A stretch of DNA of 64,000 bases from Paenibacillus dendritiformis (GTDB lineage Bacteria > Bacillota > Bacilli > Paenibacillales > Paenibacillaceae): positions 248,001 through 312,000 of the forward strand of contig NZ_OX216966.1 of the NCBI RefSeq assembly GCF_945605565.1, given 5' to 3'. The notes beneath the pieces are model-generated. The model worked only from the letters and a program-made list of their open reading frames with translations. It was not told where the DNA came from and made no database searches. This document shows positions 17,847 to 26,560 of the stretch, in pieces. How positions within the stretch are numbered: the first letter of the stretch is position 1; every line of letters starts with the position of its first letter. A program made the position numbers and the translations under genes.

Positions 17847-17884
17847 AAGAAGCACCTTCCCCTTCGATACAGGGAGGTGCTTCT
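17847..17884. terminator. Hairpin after the UgpB-like gene
   Basis: AGAAGCACCTTCCC...GGGAGGTGCTTCT forms a 12-13 bp stem 40 bp after the minus-strand stop at 17926. The T-tract is poor (TTCTTCTG), so termination strength is uncertain. Confidence 0.5.
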
Positions 17885-17925
17885 TTCTGTTCCGGTCGGT
17901 TCCGATCCGCCCGGCCATCCGGCCG

Positions 17926-19299
17926 TCATTTGCGGAGCAGCTTGTTCGCCTTGTCCGTCGCCGCCTGCAGCGCTTCGTCCGGCGTCGCCTGGCCGAGGAT
18001 GACCCGCTGGATCTCGGTCATGATGACCTCCTGCAATTCCTTATAGCCGGGTACCATCGGACGCGCTTTGCCATATTGCAGCTGATCGATCGCGACCTTG
18101 AAGTTCGGATCCTTGGCGAAGGCCTCTTTCAAGGCGTCCGATTCGACCGCGGTCTTGCTGACCGGCATATACCCCGAGCCTTGGGACCAGCGAATCGTCT
18201 GCTCCGGAGCGGTCATCCATTGAATGAACTTCCACGCCGCCTGCTTCTTCTCCGGAGACGATGCCGCCAGCACGGCCAGGTTCGCGCCGCCCGTCGGAGC
18301 GCCGTAATCCTTGTTCGCCGGCAGGAAGGCGGTCCCGACCTCGAATCCGGCCGTCTCCTTCAAGCCCTTCAGATCGCCCGTCGACGTGAAGATCATGGCG
18401 ACCTGCCCGTTGACGAAATCCTGCTTGGCCACGTCCCAGGCATTGTATTTCTCGCCCGGCGGATTCTTCATGATGCCTTCCTTGATCATGCGCGACCAGA
18501 ATTCGAGCGGCGCCTTCCCCGCTTCGTTCAAAAGCGCAAGCTGCTTGTTGTCCTCGGTCAATATGCTGCCGCCGCTCTGGAAGACAAGCGCTTCATAGAA
18601 CCAGATGTCGATCGGCGTGGAGAAGCCGTAACGCACCGTCTTCCCGCCTTCCTGCTTGGTCAGCTTGCCGGCGAATTCCTCCAGCTCCGCCCATGTCTTC
18701 GGGCCTTCCGGGTTGAGCCCCGCTTCCTTCAGAAGCGCCTTGTTCACATAGAGCAAAGGCGTCGAACGGTTGAACGGGATGGCGTACAGCTCATCCTTCC
18801 AGTAGGAATTGCCCATCAATCCGTCGATATAGTCTTTCTCCGCGCCTTGCGTATACGGCGACAGCGGCTCGATAACGCCCGCGTCCGCGAACGCCCCGAC
18901 TGAAGCGACCTCGATCATCGTGACATCGGGCTGGTTGCCCGCCGCGACGGCGGCCAGCACCTTGGAATGGTTCGTATAATAATCGCCCTGATAAGCCGGC
19001 CGGACGAACACTTGATCCTGAGACGCGTTGAAGTCAGCCGTCATCGCCTCAATCAGCTCGCCATTCGCTCCGCCAAGGGAATACCAGAACTCAATCTCTA
19101 CTGGCGAGCCCGCAGCCGGCTCGGAAGCGGTCTGCGCCGCCGGTGCCGGGGCGAGTCCCCCTGTCTGGGCGTCCGATCCGCTTCCCGAGGACGTGCCCGC
19201 GGCTGACGCGCCGCAGCCGGACAACAATGCCGCCGCCCCCATCATCATCGCCAGCACGGCTGACAGCATTCGCTTCCTGCCATACACATTCGAATTCAT
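17926..19299 (-). CDS. Glycerol-3-phosphate-type ABC substrate-binding lipoprotein
   Basis: A 457-residue family-1 binding protein with lipobox LSGC (Cys 29) and a low-complexity Ala/Ser/Gly spacer to about residue 60. UgpB-like segments follow: IEFWYSLGGANGELIEAM, FNRSTPLLYVNKALLKEAGL, GGANLAVLAASSPEKKQAAW and QGSGYMPVSK. These match binding proteins for sn-glycerol-3-phosphate or its diesters, although related sugars cannot be excluded. Last gene of a three-gene importer operon (permease, permease, binding protein). ATG 19299 follows AAAGGAGATGG. No ATPase is encoded here; a shared MsmX-type ATPase is likely. Confidence 0.87.
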   Translation of the reverse strand: MNSNVYGRKRMLSAVLAMMMGAAALLSGCGASAAGTSSGSGSDAQTGGLAPAPAAQTASEPAAGSPVEIEFWYSLGGANGELIEAMTADFNASQDQVFVRPAYQGDYYTNHSKVLAAVAAGNQPDVTMIEVASVGAFADAGVIEPLSPYTQGAEKDYIDGLMGNSYWKDELYAIPFNRSTPLLYVNKALLKEAGLNPEGPKTWAELEEFAGKLTKQEGGKTVRYGFSTPIDIWFYEALVFQSGGSILTEDNKQLALLNEAGKAPLEFWSRMIKEGIMKNPPGEKYNAWDVAKQDFVNGQVAMIFTSTGDLKGLKETAGFEVGTAFLPANKDYGAPTGGANLAVLAASSPEKKQAAWKFIQWMTAPEQTIRWSQGSGYMPVSKTAVESDALKEAFAKDPNFKVAIDQLQYGKARPMVPGYKELQEVIMTEIQRVILGQATPDEALQAATDKANKLLRK

Positions 19300-19354
19300 C
19301 CTTCTCCATCTCCTTTACCATTGATTGATGTGTGATTGATTCATGTAAGAAGCT

Positions 19355-20185
19355 TTATTTGGTGCTGTACACGAAAGCCTGCATAATATGCCGCTGTGCC
19401 AGCACGAACAGCAGCAGCGCCGGAACGACCAGCATCAGATTGCCTGCCATCAACACGTTCCACGCGCTGATGCCTTCCGTCTCCTTCAGCATCGCAATGC
19501 CGACCGGAAGCGTCCGCATCGCGGCTTGATTCGTCATAATCAGCGGCCAGAAATAATCATTCCAATGGTAAATAAGGCTGAACAGCGCAAAGGTCGTTAC
19601 GGCCGGCTTCGCCATCGGCACCGCGATGCGCCACATGATCGTCCATTCGGTCGCATGATCGAGCCGGGCCGCCTCCATCATATCTTCCGGTATCTGCATG
19701 AATGCTTGCCGGATGAGGAAGATCCCGAAGGCGCTCGCCCCGAACGGAAGAATTAACGCCCACAGCGTATTGATCAGATTCCATCCGCTCATTTGCACAT
19801 AAATAGGAAGGAACACGACCTGCGACGGGATCATGAGCGCCAGCAGCACGAGGCTGAACAGCAGTCCCCTTCCCTTGAAGCGAAAGCGGGCGAAGGCATA
19901 AGCCGCCGGAATGCCGGTGAGCAGTTGCAGCGCCAAAATGCTGACGGCAACAATCACATTGTTCAGCACGTATCGGCCGAACGGACCCGAGTTCCATGCC
20001 GCCGCGAAATTGTCCCATCTCCATTCCTGCGGGATCCACGTCGGCGGGAATTGCAGCACCTCCGGCTTCGATTTGAAGGCGGTCACGAGCATCCACAAGA
20101 AGGGAAAGAGAAACATGCCCGCTATCAATGTGAGCGCAAGGCCTTCCAGCAAGCGGAATGGCCATCGGTGGACCAGGTTGTGCAT
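19355..20185 (-). CDS. ABC sugar/glycerol-3-phosphate permease, UgpE type
   Basis: A 276-residue inner-membrane permease with six helices and the EAA loop MMEAARLDHATEWTIMWRIAVPMAKPA. The closing helix (PALLLFVLAQRHIMQAF) is typical of UgpE/MalG proteins. It pairs with the UgpA-type permease 24 nt upstream and the binding protein 55 nt downstream. The substrate is inferred from the binding protein. Confidence 0.9.
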   Translation of the reverse strand: MHNLVHRWPFRLLEGLALTLIAGMFLFPFLWMLVTAFKSKPEVLQFPPTWIPQEWRWDNFAAAWNSGPFGRYVLNNVIVAVSILALQLLTGIPAAYAFARFRFKGRGLLFSLVLLALMIPSQVVFLPIYVQMSGWNLINTLWALILPFGASAFGIFLIRQAFMQIPEDMMEAARLDHATEWTIMWRIAVPMAKPAVTTFALFSLIYHWNDYFWPLIMTNQAAMRTLPVGIAMLKETEGISAWNVLMAGNLMLVVPALLLFVLAQRHIMQAFVYSTK

Positions 20186-20209
20186 ATCGGCAGCCTCCTT
20201 TTCTTGTTT

Positions 20210-21178
20210 TTAGTGGTAATGGACCCGGCGCCCGAGCAGCGCGAAATGCGCGAGCGTCACCAGACCGACAGCGGCCAGCAGCAGGACCGATCCGGCAGCG
20301 GCGTAGCCGCCATTGAAGAATTCCATCCCTTGCTCGTAGATGTAATAGACAAGCATATTGGTGCTGTTCACCGGACCGCCTTGAGTCATGATGCTGATCG
20401 TATCGAAAACTTGAAAGGAACTGATCGTATTCATGATGAGCAGAAAGAACAGACTGGGCGACAAGAGCGGAATCGTAATCCGCCATACGACGCGCCAGCG
20501 TGAGACGTTATCCAGCAGAGCCGCTTCATGAATCTCGCGCGGGATGCTCTGCAATCCGGCAATCAGCACGATCATGTTGTAGCCGACCCCCTTCCAGAGC
20601 GCGACAAGAATGAGCGCAGGCAGAGCGGTGGCCGGATCGGCGAGCCAAGGCAAGCCGGGAATGCCGAATGCTTCCAGCACGCTGTTCAGCAGGCCGTATT
20701 GGGGATCCATCATCCACAGCCACAAGATCGATATGGAGACGAGGGAGATGATATGCGGGCTGAACAGCATGCCCTGAATCATCCCGAACCTCCGCCCGGG
20801 ACGGTTCAGCCACAAGGCCAGCAGCAATGCCAGCAGCAGCCCCAGGCCGACGGTAGCCGCCGTGTATATCGCCGTATTGGCGACCACATGGGCGAAGTCG
20901 GGATCCGCGAGCAGCTCGCGGTAATTGGCCAAGCCGTACCAGGAACGGCTGGACAGATTAAGCAGGGACCAGTCGAAGAAGCTGAGAACAAAGACGGACA
21001 GCATCGGATAGAAGAAGAACAACGCGAGGAACAGAAAAGCCGGGCCGATATAAACGTAGGGACGGATTCGCTCCCACAGGCGGCGGCGATGGACCGCAGC
21101 ATCGTTCTTCTGCACGGCCTGCCGTGTCCGCTCCCCAGACAGCAGCGCTCCTCGTCCGGACATTACAGTCGATTTCAC
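20210..21178 (-). CDS. ABC sugar/glycerol-3-phosphate permease, UgpA type
   Basis: A 322-residue permease with six helices and the EAA loop EIHEAALLDNVSRWRVVWRITIPLLSP. The N-terminal helix IGPAFLFLALFFFYPMLSVFVLSFF is typical of UgpA/MalF. The GTG at 21178 follows GGGGGTG by 7 nt and is my start; an ATG at 21163 is also possible. A longer open frame to 21376 runs through non-coding leader and is rejected. First gene of the operon; no clear promoter or PhoP box could be assigned. Confidence 0.88.
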   Translation of the reverse strand: MKSTVMSGRGALLSGERTRQAVQKNDAAVHRRRLWERIRPYVYIGPAFLFLALFFFYPMLSVFVLSFFDWSLLNLSSRSWYGLANYRELLADPDFAHVVANTAIYTAATVGLGLLLALLLALWLNRPGRRFGMIQGMLFSPHIISLVSISILWLWMMDPQYGLLNSVLEAFGIPGLPWLADPATALPALILVALWKGVGYNMIVLIAGLQSIPREIHEAALLDNVSRWRVVWRITIPLLSPSLFFLLIMNTISSFQVFDTISIMTQGGPVNSTNMLVYYIYEQGMEFFNGGYAAAGSVLLLAAVGLVTLAHFALLGRRVHYH

Positions 21179-21589
21179 GATAAGGCACCCCCAATCATCA
21201 GCTGTTACAGCGGCATGCTTCCATTCCACGGGCGCTTGCCTCATGGAACAGGAGCAGCCTGTCATCTTCCCCAGCATAGCGGAGAAATGTAAAGCCAGTA
21301 TCAGAGGCTTGTAAAGGGTTCCTGCATTTCTTGCAAAGAAATGATGAAGCCGCAGGGCAGCGAATCGATGCGGCACCGAGACGAGGACTGCGGCATCGGC
21401 GATCCCGCAAAATCAATGAACCGTTGTTTGCCTTGTCCGGATAAGGTGTATATATGCTTAACAAGCTGCATCGGAATACGCATTGCAGTTTCGTTCCCGC
21501 TTGTATAAGATGGGAGAAAGTTCGCAACAATAAGAAAAAAACATAAGAAAAACAGCACAATTTTAATATTTTTAAATTTTAGGGTTGAC

Positions 21590-21632
21590 TGTGACTTATA
21601 TCACATCTAATATTTGGTCTTGATGTTACAAT
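21590..21632 (+). promoter_or_regulatory. Fnr-type box and -10 of the FMN lipoprotein promoter
   Basis: TGTGACTTATATCACA (21590-21605) is a perfect TGTGA-N6-TCACA palindrome. A TACAAT -10 (21627-21632) follows after 21 nt, so the box centre lies at about -41.5, the standard position for Fnr activation in Bacillus. This predicts anaerobic induction. Confidence 0.75.
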
Positions 21633-21701
21633 CATGGTGTAAAACGGTTAGTTAAATTTTTCACAAAGTATTTTTGAATAATGAAAAGGTGGGGACGGGT
21701 T

Positions 21702-22205
21702 ATGAAAAAGAAAATTGCACTGCTTTTGTCTGCTGTCTTGGTAGTGGGAATGCTGGCAGGCTGTGGAGATAAGAAAGAAGATACTACAGCAACACCAGAT
21801 ACGGAGACAACAACTCCGGCGGAGCAAGGTCAAGCCCAAGGCCAATATAAAGATGGCACATACCATGCCGAAGCCGGTGACTTCGACGAGAAATCCGGTT
21901 GGAAAGATACGCTCGATATCACCGTGAAAGACGGAAAAATTGCAGAAGTGAACTGGGACGCCGTGAACAAAGAAGGCGGAAAAACGAAAAAAGAACTGGG
22001 CGAAGAGTACGGCATGAAGAAAGCCGGTTCCGAACTGGAATGGAGCGAGCAAGCGAAAAAAATGGAAGATGAGCTGATTGCGAAGCAAGATCCTACGGCC
22101 ATCGCAGTGAAAGATGATGGCACCCAGGACGCAATCTCCGGCGTATCCATCCACGTCGTCGGCTTTGTGAAGCTGGCTGAGGAAGCTCTCGCTTCGGCTA
22201 AGTAA
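21702..22205 (+). CDS. FMN-binding domain lipoprotein, PplA-like
   Basis: A 167-residue lipoprotein: signal peptide with lipobox LAGC (Cys 21), a Thr/Gln-rich spacer to about 48, then one FMN-binding domain (about 50-160; YKDGTYHAEAGDFDEKSGWKDTL... DAISGVSIHVVGF). The last motif is where ApbE attaches FMN; here the acceptor would be Ser149 (DAISGVS), where many relatives have Thr. Listeria PplA is the extracellular flavoprotein that passes electrons to iron, but it has two such domains. The next gene is NDH-2, the electron donor of that system. Fnr-type promoter upstream. ATG 21702 follows AAGGTGGGG. Confidence 0.88.
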   Translation: MKKKIALLLSAVLVVGMLAGCGDKKEDTTATPDTETTTPAEQGQAQGQYKDGTYHAEAGDFDEKSGWKDTLDITVKDGKIAEVNWDAVNKEGGKTKKELGEEYGMKKAGSELEWSEQAKKMEDELIAKQDPTAIAVKDDGTQDAISGVSIHVVGFVKLAEEALASAK

Positions 22206-22386
22206 TCTGGCTTCGATTCAGGATTGAATATAGAGCTCCGCAGTAAGAGAGTACGGTGGCCTACGGGCACAGATGACGCTTGATCGCATTCATCCTTGCT
22301 CTCCTGCTGTCGGGGCTCCCTTCATGATATGGTTTAATTTTGAACCAACGCAATTCATACTACATCGTTTATACAGGGGTGAAACC

Positions 22387-24261
22387 ATGAAAGAGATCGT
22401 TGTGTTGGGCGCAGGCTACGGCGGTGTCCTGACGGCGAAGAAGCTGGCCAAACGGTTCAAAAAGGATCAGGATATCCGCATTAGGCTGATTGACCGCAAG
22501 CCGTTCCATACGATGATGACGGAGCTGCACGAGGTCGCTGCAGGACGCGTTGACGAAGATGCCATCAAGATGGACCTGAACAAAATTTTCGCGGGCCTCA
22601 AGGTGGACATCGTCCTGGACGAAATCACGAACATTGATTTCAAGAGCAACAAGCTCCAAGGGAAACGGGATACGTATAAGTATGACCATCTTGTTATCGG
22701 TACCGGATGTAAGCCGTCATTCTTCGGTATTCCGGGCGCAGAAGAGCATTCCTTCTCGCTGTGGTCGTTCGAGGATGCGGTGAAGCTGAAGCAGCAGATT
22801 CGCCAAATGTTCATGGATGCGACGAAAGTGACCGATCCGGAGATGCGCAAGCAGATGCTGACCTTCGTCGTCGTCGGCGCCGGCTTCACCGGCGTGGAAA
22901 TGATCGGGGAATTGGCGGAATACCGCGAACAGCTGTGCAAGGAATTTTATGTCGATGAATCCGAAGTGCGCCTCGTCGTAGCCGACATGGCCCCGAAGAT
23001 TTTGCCGATTCTGCCGCAGAATCTTATCGACAAAGCGGATAAATACCTCCGCAAAATGAAGGTTGAGATCATTACCGGAACGAAAATCTCCGGCGTGACC
23101 CCGAACTCGGTTATTCTTGGCGAGGACAACGAGATAAAATCGAGCACGGTCATCTGGACGGCTGGGGTCGAAGGTTCCGATCTGGTCGGCAATCTCGACG
23201 TGCAGCAGCAGGGCCGCAAGCGCATTTTGACCAATGACAAGCTGCAGTCCGTTGATTATGACAATGTCTATGTTGTCGGCGACAACATCTTCTATATTCC
23301 GGAAGGCGAAGAGCGGCCTGTGCCGCAAATGGTCGAGAACGCCGAGCACTCTGCCGGCCTTATCGCCCACAATCTCGTATGCGACATCAAGGGCGGCACG
23401 CAAAAATCGTATAAGCCTGCCTTCCACGGCACGATGGTCTCCATTGGCGGACGCTATGGGGTTGCCGCCGTCGGAACACCGAAGAAGCTGTTCCATTTCT
23501 CCGGCTTCCTGGCCATGTTCTTCAAGCATATGATTAATATCGTATACTTCTTGCAGGTACTCGGCTTTAACAAGGTCTGGACTTATCTGATGCACGAGGT
23601 CTTCCATATCGAGAATCGCAGAAGCTTCGTCGGCGGCCATTTCTCCAAGCGCTCGCCGAACTTCTGGCTCGTGCCCCTGCGCATCTACGTCGGGGTCATG
23701 TGGTTACTTCAAGGTTGGGAAAAGGCGGGGAAACTGCTGAAGGATCCTTCCCAAATGTTCTTGATTCCGCCGAAGGCGATGGACGGCGTAACGGCCGCCA
23801 CGGAAGCGGTAGATGCGGTTCATTCGACCGTAGACGCCCAGACGGCCGCATCGGCCGTAGAAGGGGCAAGCACCGCCATCAAGGCCATTCCGGTGCCGGA
23901 TTTCATCAAGGGCATGGTCGATTGGTCGATGGATCTGATGTTCTATACGAGTGACGGCGGCTACACCTCGCTGGCTTATATTTTCCAAGGCTGCATGGTA
24001 GCGGCCGAGGTTATCTTCGGCATTATGCTTATTCTGGGCTTGTTCACGGCGATTGCCGCGATCGGAACATGCGCGATGAGCGTCATGATCTACACGTCCG
24101 GCATGGCACCTTACGAGATGTTCTGGTACTTCTTCGGCGGCATCGCGCTGATCGGCGGTTCCGGAAGCACCTTCGGCTTGGATTACTACTTGTACCCTCG
24201 CCTGAAGCGAATCTGGAAGAAGATTCCGATCGTCCGCCGCTGGTACCTGTATACCGATTAA
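22387..24261 (+). CDS. ndh2: Type II NADH dehydrogenase with C-terminal membrane domain
   Basis: A 624-residue flavoprotein. N-terminal FAD site GAGYGG (8-13), second Rossmann motif VVVGAGFTGVE (about 162-172), and VVGDN near 305. After residue about 345 come hydrophobic segments and a DoxX-like four-helix part (about 430-615) with an Ala/Val-rich insert (about 465-510). This long form with membrane extension is the type found in flavin-based extracellular electron transfer (Ndh2), as opposed to the short respiratory NDH-2. It oxidises NADH and reduces a quinone, probably demethylmenaquinone. ATG 22387 follows AGGGGTGA. Lies 181 nt after the FMN lipoprotein. Confidence 0.92.
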   Translation: MKEIVVLGAGYGGVLTAKKLAKRFKKDQDIRIRLIDRKPFHTMMTELHEVAAGRVDEDAIKMDLNKIFAGLKVDIVLDEITNIDFKSNKLQGKRDTYKYDHLVIGTGCKPSFFGIPGAEEHSFSLWSFEDAVKLKQQIRQMFMDATKVTDPEMRKQMLTFVVVGAGFTGVEMIGELAEYREQLCKEFYVDESEVRLVVADMAPKILPILPQNLIDKADKYLRKMKVEIITGTKISGVTPNSVILGEDNEIKSSTVIWTAGVEGSDLVGNLDVQQQGRKRILTNDKLQSVDYDNVYVVGDNIFYIPEGEERPVPQMVENAEHSAGLIAHNLVCDIKGGTQKSYKPAFHGTMVSIGGRYGVAAVGTPKKLFHFSGFLAMFFKHMINIVYFLQVLGFNKVWTYLMHEVFHIENRRSFVGGHFSKRSPNFWLVPLRIYVGVMWLLQGWEKAGKLLKDPSQMFLIPPKAMDGVTAATEAVDAVHSTVDAQTAASAVEGASTAIKAIPVPDFIKGMVDWSMDLMFYTSDGGYTSLAYIFQGCMVAAEVIFGIMLILGLFTAIAAIGTCAMSVMIYTSGMAPYEMFWYFFGGIALIGGSGSTFGLDYYLYPRLKRIWKKIPIVRRWYLYTD

Positions 24262-24296
24262 TCGGGACCCAGACGATATAACATTCATTGACAACG

Positions 24297-24331
24297 GCAA
24301 AGTAATGTGTCCCTGTGTCACATTACTTTGC
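24297..24331. terminator. Perfect 13-bp inverted repeat after ndh2
   Basis: GCAAAGTAATGTG and CACATTACTTTGC flank a 9-nt loop. It is followed by TTATTTC, a weak T-tract. It may attenuate read-through from ndh2 into the prenyl synthase genes, or be an operator. Confidence 0.55.
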
Positions 24332-24360
24332 TTATTTCTACAGGGAAGCGGGGGGTTCCC

Positions 24361-24810
24361 ATGAACCGGCAACTTATGAAGGATACGATTCAGATGCTTG
24401 AGCAAGAGCTTCCGCCGCTGGCTGGCATCCGCATTACGGCAGGCTCGGACGAACGCTACCTGTCCGATATGGCCCGGACGCTGGACGCTTACGATATGAC
24501 GGCGCAGGAACGGCGCGTTCTGTTAGGCTGCTACTGGCTGCTGCGTCAAGCGATGCGGACGCATCACCATGTTCCCCAAGACGAGCGTCTCGCGGGGAAG
24601 GCGGTGCTGGACGGCGACTTCTTGCTCAGTCTGTACTACCAGTTCGCCGCGCGTCACGGGTTAACCGAGCTGATAGCCGATATGGCTACAGTCAACAAGC
24701 GGATTCAGATACGGCGGGCAGAGGGAAAAGGAACGGAAACGGAACTGCATCGGCAGATGTCCCGGTTTCTGATGAAGCGTTACAAGCAGGTCGCGTATGA
24801 AGTCATTTGA
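24361..24810 (+). CDS. Small subunit of polyprenyl diphosphate synthase (HepS/HexA-like)
   Basis: A 149-residue helical protein. The segment GKAVLDGDFLLSLYYQFAARHGLTELIADMATVNKRIQ resembles the regulatory small subunit of two-component hexa-/heptaprenyl diphosphate synthases, which lacks DDxxD motifs. Its stop overlaps the start of the catalytic subunit by 14 nt, which supports a heterodimer and translational coupling. ATG 24361 follows GGGGGG. The assignment comes from the local motif and context; sequence similarity in this family is low, so it could also be an unrelated helper. Confidence 0.65.
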   Translation: MNRQLMKDTIQMLEQELPPLAGIRITAGSDERYLSDMARTLDAYDMTAQERRVLLGCYWLLRQAMRTHHHVPQDERLAGKAVLDGDFLLSLYYQFAARHGLTELIADMATVNKRIQIRRAEGKGTETELHRQMSRFLMKRYKQVAYEVI

Positions 24811-25795
24811 CGGCACGCTGCAGGAACGCCTGCATATCCCGCTCGCTCGCATCAACCGCGACCTGGAACGAATTGTGCTGCATGACCCGGATGTATCCTC
24901 CCGATCCATCGTCGCGCTCAGCGTCATGGATCTCATCCGCGCTGGAGGCAAGCGTCTGCGGCCGATCATGACGATCGTCGGCAGCCGGTTCGGCTCCCGT
25001 CCGGAGACGGACAGCGTCTATCAATTGGCCGCGATGGTCGAAATGGTCCACGCCGCCTCTCTCGTTCACGACGATATTCTGGATCAGGCTGAGACGCGGC
25101 GCGGGCAGCCTGCCCTGCATCGCAAGACCGGCATCTATTCCGCGGTCCATATCGGGAATTATATTATGTGCCGCGTCATGGAGCTCGCCTCCGCCAACGG
25201 GCAGGAGGCGGAAAAGTATATCCACGAGCTGGCCTCGGTCACGACGACCCAGCTCTGTCTCGGGGAATACCAGCAGATGGAGCAGCGCTTCAATCTCGAT
25301 ATCCCGCTCGAGGCCTATTGGGAGAAGACCCGCAACAAGACCGCCCTGCTGATGGCCACCTGCCTGCAGCTGGGCGCCAAGGCCGCCGACGCCGATCCGG
25401 ACGTCGTGGACAGCCTGTACCGTTTCGGCGAGCTGCTCGGCATGGCCTTCCAGATTCGGGACGACATCATGGACTTCACGGCGACGGCCGAGGAGCTGGG
25501 CAAGCCGGCAGGCACCGACCTGCGGAACGGTCATGTCACCCTGCCCGTCATGATGGCGATGAAGGATGAGGCCACGGCAAGCAAGCTGCGCCAGCTGCTG
25601 CGCCCGGACGCCTCCGAAGCGGCGCTGGACGAAGCAATCGAGCTCGTCCGGCAGAGCGGCGGCCTGGAGGAAGCGCTGGCGGTAAGCCACCGGTTCATGA
25701 AGCAGGCTTGGGACGTCACGGAGCAGCTGTCCGCATTTCCGGCGCATGCCGACCTGCGCACGCTGTGGTCCTATTTCGAGGCGCGGACGTATTGA
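24797..25795 (+). CDS. Polyprenyl diphosphate synthase, catalytic subunit (DmkB/HepT-like)
   Basis: A 332-residue trans-prenyltransferase with GGKRLRP, first Asp-rich motif HDDILD, QLCLGEYQQM and second Asp-rich motif QIRDDIMDF. It elongates isoprenoid chains for a quinone tail. With NDH-2, the FMN lipoprotein and the UbiA-type prenyltransferase nearby, it fits the role of DmkB in making a dedicated demethylmenaquinone pool. A general menaquinone role is equally possible from sequence alone. Starts inside the end of the small-subunit gene. Confidence 0.9.
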   Translation: MKSFDGTLQERLHIPLARINRDLERIVLHDPDVSSRSIVALSVMDLIRAGGKRLRPIMTIVGSRFGSRPETDSVYQLAAMVEMVHAASLVHDDILDQAETRRGQPALHRKTGIYSAVHIGNYIMCRVMELASANGQEAEKYIHELASVTTTQLCLGEYQQMEQRFNLDIPLEAYWEKTRNKTALLMATCLQLGAKAADADPDVVDSLYRFGELLGMAFQIRDDIMDFTATAEELGKPAGTDLRNGHVTLPVMMAMKDEATASKLRQLLRPDASEAALDEAIELVRQSGGLEEALAVSHRFMKQAWDVTEQLSAFPAHADLRTLWSYFEARTY

Positions 25796-25809
25796 CCCGT
25801 ACCCGGCAG

Positions 25810-25842
25810 AAGCCGAATCTCTTGGTTACAAGAGGTTCGGCT
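25810..25842 (+). terminator. Terminator after the prenyl synthase gene
   Basis: AAGCCGAA-CTCTT...AAGAG-TTCGGCTT stem followed by TGTTGG; close to the stop at 25795. Confidence 0.7.
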
Positions 25843-25969
25843 TTGTTGGTTTCCCGAATAATTCAACTGTTTACTCTTTTGTCCATTGGGGCAAGGTGGT
25901 ATTATTATGTTATTGCGCGCAGCCTGTCTGCCAATCGCAATCTGCATCTTAGATGAAGGAGGATCGACA

Positions 25970-26497
25970 GTGAAGCCTCGCCGATTTGTATTGGAAGCCG
26001 TTATGCTAGCGGTATACGGCCATTTATTCGAGCCCCGGCGGCCCGTTGAATATGTAATCCCTTATACGACGATCATGGAATTGTACGAGATGCGTCAGGA
26101 GGGCGAGCAGGTGATGCCCGACCCGGAAGAAGACGTATTTGCCAAGCAGCAGATCGAGCAGCTGATCACCTATTTCGAGAGCGAATTGAACAAAAAGAAG
26201 ATCGAACGGGCCTTAACCGCTCCTTGGCGGACCAGCCCTCCCCTCCTCTTGCGCGACAACGTCTCTTGCGTCATCATCAACGCGATGGACAACGCGCGCT
26301 ACGGAGAACTGTTCGATCCGGTGGAGACGGAGCTCATTCTGACCTCCATGCGCGAGCAGGCTCCTTTGTTGACGGATCAGTTCGAATTTGTCAGCCGGCT
26401 CATCGCGAATGAAGTGCCAATTCCGATCTACGACATCGATGATTTCGAATATGCCGTCGAACAGGAAGATTTCCCTGACGATACCGGCATCCATTAG
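25970..26497 (+). CDS. Conserved protein of unknown function, acidic
   Basis: A 175-residue acidic cytoplasmic protein starting at GTG 25970 behind an AAGGAGGAT ribosome site. An upstream in-frame ATG at 25886 has no good site. It has no signal peptide or known catalytic motif and ends in a run of Asp/Glu (DIDDFEYAVEQEDFPDD). Similar proteins in Paenibacillus genomes carry unreliable enzyme names. It stands in its own unit between two terminators. Confidence 0.75.
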   Translation: MKPRRFVLEAVMLAVYGHLFEPRRPVEYVIPYTTIMELYEMRQEGEQVMPDPEEDVFAKQQIEQLITYFESELNKKKIERALTAPWRTSPPLLLRDNVSCVIINAMDNARYGELFDPVETELILTSMREQAPLLTDQFEFVSRLIANEVPIPIYDIDDFEYAVEQEDFPDDTGIH

Positions 26498-26503
26498 CAC
26501 CAG

Positions 26504-26537
26504 CCCGCCCCTTAAGCTAGCAAGAGGCGGGTTTTTG
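26504..26537 (+). terminator. Terminator of the acidic protein gene
   Basis: CCCGCC-N16-GGCGGG followed by T5. Confidence 0.8.
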
Positions 26538-26560
26538 TATAGGAAGGGCGGTTCCGCAGA

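Noticed and set aside
21178..21376. N-terminal extension of the UgpA-type permease
   Set aside because: The extra 66 residues are hydrophilic and unlike the family, and a GTG with a good ribosome site exists at 21178.
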